A DNA stretch of 19,455 nucleotides from an uncultured Acetatifactor sp. (GTDB lineage Bacteria; Bacillota; Clostridia; Lachnospirales; Lachnospiraceae), in assembly GCA_910584865.1 (NCBI GenBank), contig CAJUCE010000056.1:1-19455 (forward strand), read 5' to 3'. Shown here piece after piece: positions 6,558 to 12,774 of the stretch (position 1 is its first letter; every line of letters begins with the position of its first letter). The notes beneath the pieces are model-generated. The model was not told where the DNA came from. It made no database searches and saw only the letters and a program-made list of their open reading frames with translations. The translations under genes and the position numbers were made by a program.

Positions 6558-7928
6558 ATGAGTGGACGTAACAACGAAATGGAGCTTTTGGGGAGTGCGC
6601 CTATCCCCAAAGCTCTTATGGCTCTCGGCGTTCCGATTATGATTGGTATGTTGATAAATGCCCTTTATAATCTGGTAGACGCTTACTTTGTAGGAGGTTT
6701 GGGGGAAAGCCCTATGGGGGCAATCTCGATTGTATTTCCATTAGGACAGGTAGTTGTCGGGTTAGGGCTAATGTTTGGTAACGGAGCAGCTTCCTACCTT
6801 TCAAGGCTGTTAGGACGCGGCGATAGAGAAACCGCTAACAAAGTAGCCAGTACCGCATTGTATAGCAGCGTGATGATCGGTGCAGTCATCATTATAATTG
6901 CTACTATTTTTATCCAACCGATTTTAGCTTTATTAGGCGCAACAGAAACGATTATGCCCTACGCATTGACGTATGCAAGAATATATGTGATTTCGTGCAT
7001 TTTCAATGTATTCAATGTAACAATGAATAATGTTGTGGCAAGCGAGGGAGCCGCAAAAACAACCATGTGTGCCTTATTATTGGGGGCTGTTTTGAATATC
7101 GGTTTAGACCCGATTTTCATTTACGGGTTAGATATGGGAGTAGCAGGTGCGGCGATTGCTACGGCTATATCTCAATTTGTTTCCACGTTAGTTTATCTTA
7201 CTTATGCAATCCGAAAGAAAAGTGCCTTTTCATTCAGCTTCAAAGACTTTAAGCCTACAAAACAAATTTATGCAGAAGTCCTAAAAATCGGTGTGCCTAC
7301 GCTGACGTTCCAGCTCCTTACCAGTCTTTCCATTGCCTTAATTAACAGGGCGGCTAATGGCTATGGCGATGCAGTTATCGCCGGAATGGGGGCTGTTACC
7401 AGAGTCACATCTATGGGAACCTTAGTTGTCTTTGGATTTTTGAAAGGTTTTCAACCGATTGCCGGATTTAGTTATGGGGCAAAGAAATTTGACCGTCTAC
7501 GCGAAGCAATCAAGACTTCGATTCTGTGGTCAACAATTTTCTGCGTGGTCGTTGGATTACTCATGTTTTTGTTTTCGACACAAATTATTTCGCAATTTGC
7601 AAACGGAAACGCAGAAATGATTGTTGTTGGGGAAAAATCGCTTATGGCAAATGGTTTTTCATTTTTCCTGTTCGGCTTTTACACAGTATATTCCTCTTTG
7701 TTTCTTGCGCTTGGCAAAGGAACAGCGGGCTTCATTCTTGGGGCTTGCAGACAGGGGATTTGCTTTGTACCTGTTATCCTCATTCTCCCTTTAATCTGGG
7801 GAATGAATGGAATACTTTATGCTCAACCGATTGCTGATGCTATTTCAGCTATTATAACTGCATTTATGGCGTTACATCTTCGTAGAGAATTGGCAGAAGC
7901 AGAAGCCCTTATATCAGATGGTCATTGA
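6558..7928 (+). CDS. MATE-family multidrug efflux transporter (MepA-like)
   Basis: A 456-residue inner-membrane protein of the MATE family, which exports cationic drugs or metabolites in exchange for Na+ or H+. The N-terminus (LGSAPIPKALMALGVPIMIGMLINALYNLVDAYFVGGLG) and the loop MFGNGAASYLSRLLGRGDRETA are typical of the MepA/DinF-like branch. Length fits the usual 12-helix architecture of two six-helix bundles; the second half begins near LKIGVPTLTFQLLTSLSIALINRAA. A strong ribosome binding site (gaaaggag) precedes the ATG. It is AT-rich compared with the backbone, forms a module with the divergent padR gene, and its expression is probably derepressed when PadR binds ligand. Substrate cannot be predicted; it could contribute to resistance or to bile or toxin efflux in the gut. 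Confidence 0.94.
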   Translation: MSGRNNEMELLGSAPIPKALMALGVPIMIGMLINALYNLVDAYFVGGLGESPMGAISIVFPLGQVVVGLGLMFGNGAASYLSRLLGRGDRETANKVASTALYSSVMIGAVIIIIATIFIQPILALLGATETIMPYALTYARIYVISCIFNVFNVTMNNVVASEGAAKTTMCALLLGAVLNIGLDPIFIYGLDMGVAGAAIATAISQFVSTLVYLTYAIRKKSAFSFSFKDFKPTKQIYAEVLKIGVPTLTFQLLTSLSIALINRAANGYGDAVIAGMGAVTRVTSMGTLVVFGFLKGFQPIAGFSYGAKKFDRLREAIKTSILWSTIFCVVVGLLMFLFSTQIISQFANGNAEMIVVGEKSLMANGFSFFLFGFYTVYSSLFLALGKGTAGFILGACRQGICFVPVILILPLIWGMNGILYAQPIADAISAIITAFMALHLRRELAEAEALISDGH

Positions 7929-8016
7929 CATATCAAAACAGCTCGACCGCCGCCGGAAATCTCTCTATCCTTGAATATGAACTGCCTAATCATCTAAATA
8001 CCGCTTACAATACCTA

Positions 8017-8051
8017 TACGCCTGTCCGGGCTTTTCGGACAGGCGTATTTT
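8017..8051 (+). terminator. Perfect 12-bp terminator hairpin
   Basis: TACGCCTGTCCG (8017-8028) and CGGACAGGCGTA (8036-8047) are exact reverse complements around a 7-base loop, followed by TTTT. It lies about 90 bases after the MATE stop and may terminate that transcript, or be left from a gene removed when the cassette entered. Confidence 0.85.
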
Positions 8052-8055
8052 GCTG

Positions 8056-8171
8056 GTGCGCCTGGCGGACGCACGTTTCCAACAGGTACAAGTCCTGAAT
8101 ACGCCCGGTAGTGGGAAAGATCTAGCCGAAGGCACGGGTGTCCATTGTGAGATGGGATCTGAAGGAAGCTG
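8056..8171 (+). mobile_element. Probable truncated group II intron 5' end (domain I remnant)
   Basis: GTGCG at 8056, the canonical group II 5' splice-site pentamer, starts a structured stretch. From memory, segments such as ACAGGTACAAGTCCTGAA, GATCTAGCCGAAGGCA and ATCTGAAGGAAGC recur in the first few hundred bases of group II introns of clostridia. The resemblance stops at about 8171, and no reverse transcriptase or domain V is present, so this would be a dead 5' remnant. It lies eight bases beyond a terminator stem, the habitual target of class C group II introns. The remaining gene-free sequence of 7937-8326 holds the 8017 terminator and the promoter at 8266; I see nothing else firm in it. 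Confidence 0.6.
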
Positions 8172-8265
8172 TTTCTGGTATTCCTTTTTACGGTGTGGTA
8201 AGCAGATTATTCTACTATTTTTTATGCACACAATATGTAAAATCCCCAATTTTTACATAAGGCTG

Positions 8266-8294
8266 TTGGCTTTTACTTACACCATGCGTATAAA
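8266..8294 (+). promoter_or_regulatory. Candidate promoter of parM
   Basis: TTGGCT (8266-8271) and TATAAA (8289-8294) are 17 bases apart, ending 32 bases before the parM start, which has a good ribosome binding site (aaaggagc). The -35 matches consensus at 4 of 6 positions and the -10 at 5 of 6. Confidence 0.5.
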
Positions 8295-8326
8295 ACAGTA
8301 AATAAAACATAAAGGAGCTGACAGCT

Positions 8327-8767
8327 ATGTACCAGAAGATCATCGTGCCCATAGACCATGGGAACAGGAACATGAAGACCGAGCACAAAGTATTCACTTC
8401 CGGATTTGTGGAGGGTGACTGCAGGCCCGCGCTGGGGGAGTACCTGCATTATAATGGGCGCTATTATGCCCTTGCGGAGCAGCGGATACCCTATATGCGG
8501 GATAAGACGGTGGATGACCGTTTCTTCATCCTGACACTGTTCGCGGTGGCGATGGAGGCGGAGAAGCAGATGCTCAATGCGCAGGACACCATCCTCCAGG
8601 CAGTGCTGCCGGTGGGGCTGCCCCCGAAGCATTACGGCGCACTGTACCGGAAGTTCGAGGATTATTTCAGGGGCAGGGGCATCCAGAGGTTCACCTATAA
8701 AGGCATCCCCTATAAGGTGGAGATAACGGATGCGGCTGCTTTCCCAAAGGAACTTTCAGTTCCTTAG
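8327..8767 (+). CDS. parM: ParM-like actin ATPase, N-terminal piece ended by an insertion-borne stop
   Basis: First half of a plasmid-segregation actin homologue (ParM/StbA), which polymerises to push plasmid copies apart. KIIVPIDHGNRNMKTEHKVFTSGF (residues 4-27) is the phosphate-1 motif and N-terminal strand region. VLPVGLPPKHYGALYRKFEDYF (about 93-114) matches the family's GLPL...F region. The natural sequence runs VEITDAAAFPK and should continue DYAAAMT, as in the FPQGYAAV segment of relatives. Instead 18 extra bases encode ELSVP and a TAG stop (8765-8767), after which the same frame resumes at once. The piece lacks phosphate-2 and adenosine motifs and cannot be a working ATPase alone. Function requires the downstream half at 8783, via readthrough, bypass or reassembly; otherwise the gene is dead. 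Confidence 0.85.
   Translation: MYQKIIVPIDHGNRNMKTEHKVFTSGFVEGDCRPALGEYLHYNGRYYALAEQRIPYMRDKTVDDRFFILTLFAVAMEAEKQMLNAQDTILQAVLPVGLPPKHYGALYRKFEDYFRGRGIQRFTYKGIPYKVEITDAAAFPKELSVP
8747..8765 (+). repeat. 19-bp palindrome, copy A, of an 18-nt insertion in parM
   Basis: AAGGAACT-TTC-AGTTCCTT is a perfect inverted repeat with a 3-base loop. Removing 18 bases here restores FPK-DYAAAM in the ParM frame. AGG occurs at both edges of the extra segment (8748-8750 and 8766-8768), leaving the exact boundary ambiguous. A related palindrome is at 8922. Confidence 0.85.
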
Positions 8768-8782
8768 GATTATGCGGCAGCC

Positions 8783-9307
8783 ATGACCGTCTACCAGAGG
8801 ATAGCGGAGTTCAATAAGGTCATCACAAAGGCAACGTATGTTGCCTTTGACATCGGGGGGTTCACGCTGGATTACCTGCTGATCCGGGGCGGCAGGCCGG
8901 ACCTTGGGGTTTGCGACTCGCAAGGAACCGGAGGTTCCTTTGAGAAGGGCGTCATCAAGCTGTACAATGACGTGGCCTCCCGCATCAATTCCGAGAAGGA
9001 CATCCTGCTGGACGACACGGACATCGACCGGATCATCCGGGGAGAGAGGACGGACTATGACGGGGAGGTCCTGCGCATCGTTGGGGACATGACCAGGACT
9101 TTCGTGGACGACATCCTGGGGACGCTCCGGGAGCGGGGGCTTGACTTAAAGACAAGCTGCGTGGTGTTCATCGGCGGCGGGGCCATGCTGCTTAAGAAAT
9201 ACCTGGAAAGCTCGGACAAGATCGGGCGCAGCATCTTCGTGGAGGACATATGCGCCAATGCGAAGGGCTACGGCCTGCTCTACCAGATACAGAGGAAAGG
9301 CAGGTAA
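8783..9307 (+). CDS. parM: ParM-like actin ATPase, C-terminal piece
   Basis: Second half of the ParM homologue, in the same frame as the first half. VAFDIGGFTLDYLLI (residues 21-35) is the phosphate-2 motif, with its aspartate and glycines intact. VVFIGGGAMLLKKYL (about 130-144) is the adenosine motif, and the C-terminal NAKGYGLLYQIQ matches the family's NAKGF/Y end. Between DLGVCDS and FEKGVIKLYN lie six extra residues, QGTGGS, encoded by a second 18-nt palindromic insertion. The ATG at 8783 has only a weak AGGA 13 bases upstream, so independent initiation is uncertain; the true start is probably 8327. It is followed within 5 bases by a ParR-like gene, as expected for a parMR partition operon. 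Confidence 0.85.
   Translation: MTVYQRIAEFNKVITKATYVAFDIGGFTLDYLLIRGGRPDLGVCDSQGTGGSFEKGVIKLYNDVASRINSEKDILLDDTDIDRIIRGERTDYDGEVLRIVGDMTRTFVDDILGTLRERGLDLKTSCVVFIGGGAMLLKKYLESSDKIGRSIFVEDICANAKGYGLLYQIQRKGR
8922..8940 (+). repeat. 19-bp palindrome, copy B, of an 18-nt insertion in parM
   Basis: AAGGAACC-GGA-GGTTCCTT is a perfect inverted repeat, matching copy A except for a compensated arm pair (T-A to C-G) and a different loop. It sits in another codon phase, encoding QGTGGS between CDS and FEKGV. A second small palindrome, TTGCG-act-CGCAA (8911-8923), abuts and slightly overlaps it. Confidence 0.85.
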
Positions 9308-9312
9308 CTGCC

Positions 9313-9687
9313 ATGGGGAAAAAGAACGCATTTGTGACCACCATAGGGTTCAACAAAAACGATCCAGCCCATGTGCAGGTGGCGGAGTTCCTGAACAGTA
9401 TGGAACGGGGGAAGGCCCAGTACATCGTCAATGCGGTGCTGGCATACCAGAACGGGGCGCAGGCCGGGGATATGCCCCATGCAGGGCAGGATGTGGACTA
9501 TGAGAGGATACGGCAGTTTGTGCTGCAGGTGATCCGGGAGCATGAAAGGCAGGAGGCGCCTCACACAGATATGGCGGAAGGGCCGGCCAGGCCGGATGCT
9601 GCTAAGGAAAGGGAGGGAGCTTCTTTTGGATTTGACGAGGATGCTTTAAGCGGCATCATGTCATCACTGGAGGCGTTCAAGAGGTAA
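9313..9687 (+). CDS. ParR-like partition adaptor (putative centromere-binding protein)
   Basis: A 124-residue protein directly after parM. The ATG at 9313 is chosen over an in-frame start at 9250, which would lie inside parM; aggcagg precedes 9313. Residues about 8-45 (TTIGFNKNDPAHVQVAEFLNSMERGKAQYIVNAVLAYQNG) look like the ribbon-helix-helix plus helix layout of ParR/StbB proteins: a short strand, then helices with the family's AxxxI..AI..Y spacing. The middle is hydrophilic and low-complexity, and the C-terminal GFDEDALSGIMSSLEAF could be the peptide that contacts ParM filaments. In parMR systems ParR binds centromere repeats and caps ParM filaments. Identification rests on context and weak pattern; no obvious parC repeat cluster was found upstream. 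Confidence 0.65.
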   Translation: MGKKNAFVTTIGFNKNDPAHVQVAEFLNSMERGKAQYIVNAVLAYQNGAQAGDMPHAGQDVDYERIRQFVLQVIREHERQEAPHTDMAEGPARPDAAKEREGASFGFDEDALSGIMSSLEAFKR

Positions 9688-9693
9688 GGGAAA

Positions 9694-9734
9694 GGGAGCC
9701 TGCAGGACATTCTTCATTGTCCCGGCTCCCTTTT
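9694..9734 (+). terminator. Bidirectional terminator between convergent parR and xre genes
   Basis: GGGAGCC (9694-9700) and GGACA (9705-9709) pair with TGTCC (9718-9722) and GGCTCCC (9724-9730), followed by TTTT. The minus-strand xre stop codon (9714-9716) lies in the loop, so the hairpin can serve both transcripts. Confidence 0.8.
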
Positions 9735-9968
9735 CCCAAGCAGCTCGTCTGTGGATATGTTAAAATATTCGGAAAGGATCGCCACTTCATAGTCCGGGAC
9801 GAAGCGGCTGCCCTGTTCGATCCGCAGGATGGTCAGGTCGCTGCACTCCATGCCCAGGAGCTGGAGCCTGCCTGCAAGGGCGGCCTGGGAAAGCCCCTGG
9901 GCGGTGCGGAGCTGCTTCACTTTCGGTCCTATGATGTTTTTGGATGTACCGTTCCAGTAGATTTTCAT
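9714..9968 (-). CDS. XRE-family (Cro/CI-like) repressor, 84 aa
   Basis: A small single-domain DNA-binding regulator. The helix-turn-helix spans about residues 14-72: VKQLRTAQGLSQAALAGRLQL, then DLTILRIEQGSRFVPDYEVAILSEYFNIS. The LQL-LGMEC insertion before the recognition helix is shared with the second XRE protein at 12380, placing both in the same subfamily. It is divergent from the 118-residue gene at 10109, and the shared intergenic region has two 19-bp copies of a palindromic site, likely its operators. Such regulators typically keep element genes silent. The start has ggaagg upstream on the minus strand. Confidence 0.9.
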   Translation of the reverse strand: MKIYWNGTSKNIIGPKVKQLRTAQGLSQAALAGRLQLLGMECSDLTILRIEQGSRFVPDYEVAILSEYFNISTDELLGKREPGQ

Positions 9969-9980
9969 ATACAGCCTTCC

Positions 9981-10052
9981 CTTCTAAAGATGAAGTATAT
10001 GAATTGATTTTACCGAAAAGGAATGATAATATACTTCTAAAGATGAAGTATA
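9981..10052. promoter_or_regulatory. Two 19-bp palindromic operator repeats in the xre intergenic region
   Basis: CTTCTAAAGATGAAGTATA occurs at 9981-9999 and again at 10034-10052, 53 bases apart. The second copy with its flank forms the inverted repeat ATACTTC-taaagat-GAAGTAT. Possible promoter boxes lie between them on the plus strand (TTGATT at 10004, TAATAT at 10027, 17-base spacer). This is a typical layout for an XRE switch controlling itself and the divergent gene. Confidence 0.75.
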
Positions 10053-10108
10053 GAGAAGTAAGGGAGAGATATTGGCGGGATCGGGGAATACTGGGAGGTA
10101 AGATAGAT

Positions 10109-10465
10109 ATGGCAAAGGAGATTTTTACAATGAGTGACGTATGGTTAAAGATTGCCCAGTTTTTAGGCACTCTGAACGGGGAGAATGTGAAACGGGAGAG
10201 CTATGTGCGCACGCCGGAATATGAGGCGGCACTGGAGGCATGGAAGGAGACGGAGCAGGAATGGGAGGCATTTCTGGAAAGCCTGCCTGCAGACGGACAG
10301 GAAAAGGCAGAGGAGATGAAGGAAAGCCTGGAGGATTTTTCATCTGCCCAGGAGAAGCGTGCCTACATCCAGGGCTATGCGGACTGCATACAGGTATTGT
10401 TCCATATGGGGCTCCTGAAAGAGAACGAGGGGCTGAAGTGGGCAGAGAAGATGGAACGGGAGTAG
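10109..10465 (+). CDS. Hypothetical charged helical protein, 118 aa, divergent from XRE
   Basis: The family is not recognised. The ATG at 10109 has gggaggt nine bases upstream and is preferred over an in-frame upstream start at 9944, which would cross the xre promoter region. The product is rich in Glu, Lys and Ala, predicted largely helical (EAALEAWKETEQEWEAFLESL, EKAEEMKESLEDFSSAQEKRAYIQGYADCIQVLF). The last segment resembles the C-terminus of small proteins often found beside clostridial XRE regulators. No membrane segment is present. Its promoter region carries the two candidate XRE operators, so it is probably repressed by the neighbouring regulator. It could be a host-interaction or anti-repressor protein; this is guesswork. 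Confidence 0.75.
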   Translation: MAKEIFTMSDVWLKIAQFLGTLNGENVKRESYVRTPEYEAALEAWKETEQEWEAFLESLPADGQEKAEEMKESLEDFSSAQEKRAYIQGYADCIQVLFHMGLLKENEGLKWAEKMERE

Positions 10466-10505
10466 TAGATGCCCAATATTGAGATTTTGGCAGAATATGG
10501 GGTTG

Positions 10506-10531
10506 GGGATTGTGGTTCTCCAGTCCCTTTT
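10506..10531 (+). terminator. Weak terminator-like hairpin
   Basis: GGGA-ttg-TGG (10506-10515) pairs with CCA-g-TCCC (10520-10527) around a TTCT loop and is followed by TTTT. The internal bulge makes it only moderately stable. It lies 40 bases past the end of the 118-residue gene; the rest of 10466-10651 is AT-rich with no gene. Confidence 0.45.
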
Positions 10532-10651
10532 CTACTTTATCATCATAAAATTTTAAGCCTATCAGAAAAGTTTCATTTTCTTTGCAATGAACAGCAGTTT
10601 ATTTCGTGTATATAAGTGAAAGGCCTTTACGCATAAGGAAAGGAGGACGCA

Positions 10652-11212
10652 ATGAAAGACAATGAAATTATTGAATTGTATTGGGAGAGAAACGAAGCTG
10701 CCATAACCGCAACAGTAGAGAAGTACGGCAGCTACTGCCATACCATTTCCTATAACATTCTGCATAGCAATGAGGATGCGGAAGAATGCGTCAATGATAC
10801 CTGGTTAAGGGCGTGGAAGTCCCTTCCGCCGCAGCGCCCTAACCGCTTGTCAACTTATTTGGGTAAGATCATACGCAATCTATCACTTGACCGCTTTAAG
10901 CAGTACAATGCCGAAAAACGGGGGCGGGGGCAGACTGGGCTTATGCTGTCAGAACTGGAAGACTGCATTCCTGCAGAAACGGATGTGGAGCAGAGCGTTG
11001 ATGAAATGGTGCTGGTAGAATCGCTGAATCAGTTCCTGTATGCGCAGCCTGAACAGAAACGCAATATATTTATCCGCCGTTATTGGTATCTATACCCGAT
11101 ACGGGATATTGCTGAAGCATATGGCATAAGTGAGAACAAAACCACGTCCCTGCTTTTCCGTATGCGGAATGAATTAAAAACACATCTTGAAAAGGAGGGT
11201 ATCATGCTATGA
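10652..11212 (+). CDS. ECF-type RNA polymerase sigma factor
   Basis: A 186-residue sigma-70 family factor of ECF size with only regions 2 and 4. Region 2 covers about residues 12-90: YSYNILHSNEDAEECVNDTWLRAWKSL is the core-binding and -10 melting segment, and LSTYLGKIIRNLSLDRFK ends it. Region 4 covers about 125-180, with RRYWYLYPIRDIAEAYGISENKTTSLLFRMRNELKTHL as the -35-binding helix-turn-helix. A strong ribosome binding site (aaaggagga) precedes the ATG. The next gene overlaps its stop by four bases (ATGA) and encodes a membrane-anchored protein, so the pair is probably a sigma/anti-sigma signalling unit responding to an envelope cue. Target promoters cannot be named from this window. Confidence 0.93.
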   Translation: MKDNEIIELYWERNEAAITATVEKYGSYCHTISYNILHSNEDAEECVNDTWLRAWKSLPPQRPNRLSTYLGKIIRNLSLDRFKQYNAEKRGRGQTGLMLSELEDCIPAETDVEQSVDEMVLVESLNQFLYAQPEQKRNIFIRRYWYLYPIRDIAEAYGISENKTTSLLFRMRNELKTHLEKEGIML

Positions 11213-12270
11213 AAAGTGAAAGGCTTGCCTACGCATTTGGAAAAATCAATGATGACCTGATCTATGGTGCGGTCAATGATACAAAGAAAAAGTACGGCTG
11301 GCGCAGGTGGATTGCCGCCGCTGCCTGTGTGTGCCTTGTTGTGGGCGCGGCTGTTGCCTTATGGCCATCGGGAGGCAAAGAAACCGTGCAGGAACAGCTT
11401 CTGGCCGCAATAAAGACCGGCGGAACCATGGATACGGCAGCGGTAGAAACCACAATCCCGGTTGATAGCCGGATAGCGGTCTATGAACAGATTTATGCAG
11501 GCAATTCCACAGGTATCGGTATCGATGGGCCGGAATCACCGGACAGCACTAAAAATCTACAGCCATTTGTCGGAAATATATATATACAATATGGCGAAAA
11601 CATCTGGTATCGCGTCAAGGGTATGGATGAAATCAAGTATCTTATCAGCGAAGATGCAGCAGGCACGCTGCGGCTGTGGGAGTACCGGAGCTTTCTGGTC
11701 ATGGACAGCATACTTGCCCAGGCCCGCGGGGATGGGGCAACGGATTATGAACTTGCTGAGATTGAGGGCGATACCAGGGCACAGTTTCCGGATGCTGACC
11801 TTTCCCCATACACCTATGGCGATGTATACCGCATAATCTACAATGTGGCGGGCGCGGATGATATTGTGGGAATTACGGCGGCACCGTCCACGAGCAACAA
11901 CACTGATTTTGGGAAACAGATCCAAAAGCAGGTTGGTACGCACACATATGATGACCGTGATTCTGTAGCATTGTTTTATGACAGTACGGTGAATGTGGTC
12001 TGTAATAGTGCAGCCAGTTGGGAAAGCTCCTACAGCGAAAAAGATAAATATATCTACAGCTTCTCCACGGATGATGATGACAAACTCACAAGCGGCGAAG
12101 AAACATGGGCAACCCGATATCTCACCATCACGCTCCGAAGCGGCACGACGATTGACAGTTGGAAATACACGGCTTTGAGCGGAAGATTTTACGAGTTCGG
12201 CGGCATCTATACGGAACCTCTGGATGAGGATACCGTCTACGCAATCAATGGTATTTTGGGCATTGAATGA
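11209..12270 (+). CDS. Membrane-anchored partner of the ECF sigma factor (putative anti-sigma)
   Basis: A 353-residue protein with a short basic cytosolic N-terminus (residues 1-33), one transmembrane helix (about 34-51, WIAAAACVCLVVGAAVAL) and a large extracytoplasmic domain. It starts in the ATGA overlap with the sigma gene, a hallmark of stoichiometric co-expression of a sigma factor and its inhibitor. The outer domain contains repeated beta-like segments (VGNIYIQYGENIWYRVKGMDEIKYL, YTYGDVYRIIYNVAG, ATRYLTITLRSGTTIDSWKY) but no motif I can name. By analogy it could bind the sigma factor inside and sense a ligand outside. The cytosolic part lacks a recognisable zinc anti-sigma HxxxCxxC motif, so the anti-sigma role is contextual inference. 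Confidence 0.78.
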   Translation: MKSERLAYAFGKINDDLIYGAVNDTKKKYGWRRWIAAAACVCLVVGAAVALWPSGGKETVQEQLLAAIKTGGTMDTAAVETTIPVDSRIAVYEQIYAGNSTGIGIDGPESPDSTKNLQPFVGNIYIQYGENIWYRVKGMDEIKYLISEDAAGTLRLWEYRSFLVMDSILAQARGDGATDYELAEIEGDTRAQFPDADLSPYTYGDVYRIIYNVAGADDIVGITAAPSTSNNTDFGKQIQKQVGTHTYDDRDSVALFYDSTVNVVCNSAASWESSYSEKDKYIYSFSTDDDDKLTSGEETWATRYLTITLRSGTTIDSWKYTALSGRFYEFGGIYTEPLDEDTVYAINGILGIE

Positions 12271-12300
12271 GGCAGTTAGGCACTTTTGGGCTTAACTGCC
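12271..12300 (+). other. 11-bp hairpin directly after the anti-sigma stop
   Basis: GGCAGTTAGGC (12271-12281) pairs with GCTTAACTGCC (12290-12300), including one G-U pair, around an 8-base loop. No T-run follows, so it may protect the mRNA 3' end or be a weak terminator. Confidence 0.5.
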
Positions 12301-12379
12301 CTCTGATAAAGCCTGCAGTGAAGATTTTCTAGGTCCATGTCCTTTTTATTAAGCAGAATTTGCAAATTTGGAGAGTGTG

Positions 12380-12649
12380 TTAGCCGCCAGCTTTTTGCTG
12401 TTTATCTTCTCCGTCAATCAGATAGGCATAGCTGACGCCCAGAACCTGTGACAAGGCCCGAAGCTCAATATCCGTCACATACCTTTTGTTGGTCTCAATG
12501 CGCGTGATCACGTTCTTGTCCATGTCATATCCAGCAAGCTGAAGCTTATGGGCAAGATCTCTTTGCGAGAGGTTCTGCTGTCTCCTGAGTTCTATGAGCC
12601 GGCTGCTGACCAGATTCTTTTCTCCTGATGATCCTGTTGGTTTTGGCAT
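12380..12649 (-). CDS. XRE-family regulator, 89 aa
   Basis: A small Cro/CI-like DNA-binding protein. The ATG at 12649 is chosen because ggagg lies just upstream on the minus strand; longer in-frame starts would run through the promoter region. The helix-turn-helix domain covers most of the protein: SSRLIELRRQQNLSQRDLAHKLQLAGYDMDKNVITRIETNKRYVTDIELRALSQVLGVSYAYLI. The LQLAGYDMDKN insertion and RxVxDxEL segment match the regulator at 9714, so the window carries two related XRE switches. It is divergent from a small, now frameshifted gene, with a 14-bp inverted repeat bracketing the shared promoter region, which predicts autoregulation. The role is probably repression of an element-borne neighbour. 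Confidence 0.88.
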   Translation of the reverse strand: MPKPTGSSGEKNLVSSRLIELRRQQNLSQRDLAHKLQLAGYDMDKNVITRIETNKRYVTDIELRALSQVLGVSYAYLIDGEDKQQKAGG

Positions 12650-12684
12650 GATATCCTCCATTAGTGTCGAAATGTGTCGAGAAG

Positions 12685-12761
12685 TTTGTCTCACTTTTTG
12701 CACCACTACTATTGATTTTAGTAGCATTCCATATTAAAATCGGTTGTAAAAGTGAGACAAA
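12685..12761. promoter_or_regulatory. Divergent promoter bracketed by a 14-bp perfect inverted repeat
   Basis: TTTGTCTCACTTTT (12685-12698) and AAAAGTGAGACAAA (12748-12761) are exact reverse complements, 63 bases apart start to start. Between them lie TTGATT (12712-12717) and TAAAAT (12735-12740) with a 17-base spacer, a good plus-strand promoter. The right half-site falls at the predicted transcription start, the left one upstream of the xre start, so bound XRE dimers could repress both. TGTCGA also recurs at 12665 and 12675. Confidence 0.75.
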
Positions 12762-12774
12762 AGGAGGATGCACT

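Noticed and set aside
7986..8301. Short ORFs on both strands between the MATE and parM genes
   Set aside because: They overlap the terminator hairpin and the structured intron-like RNA, and lack ribosome binding sites.
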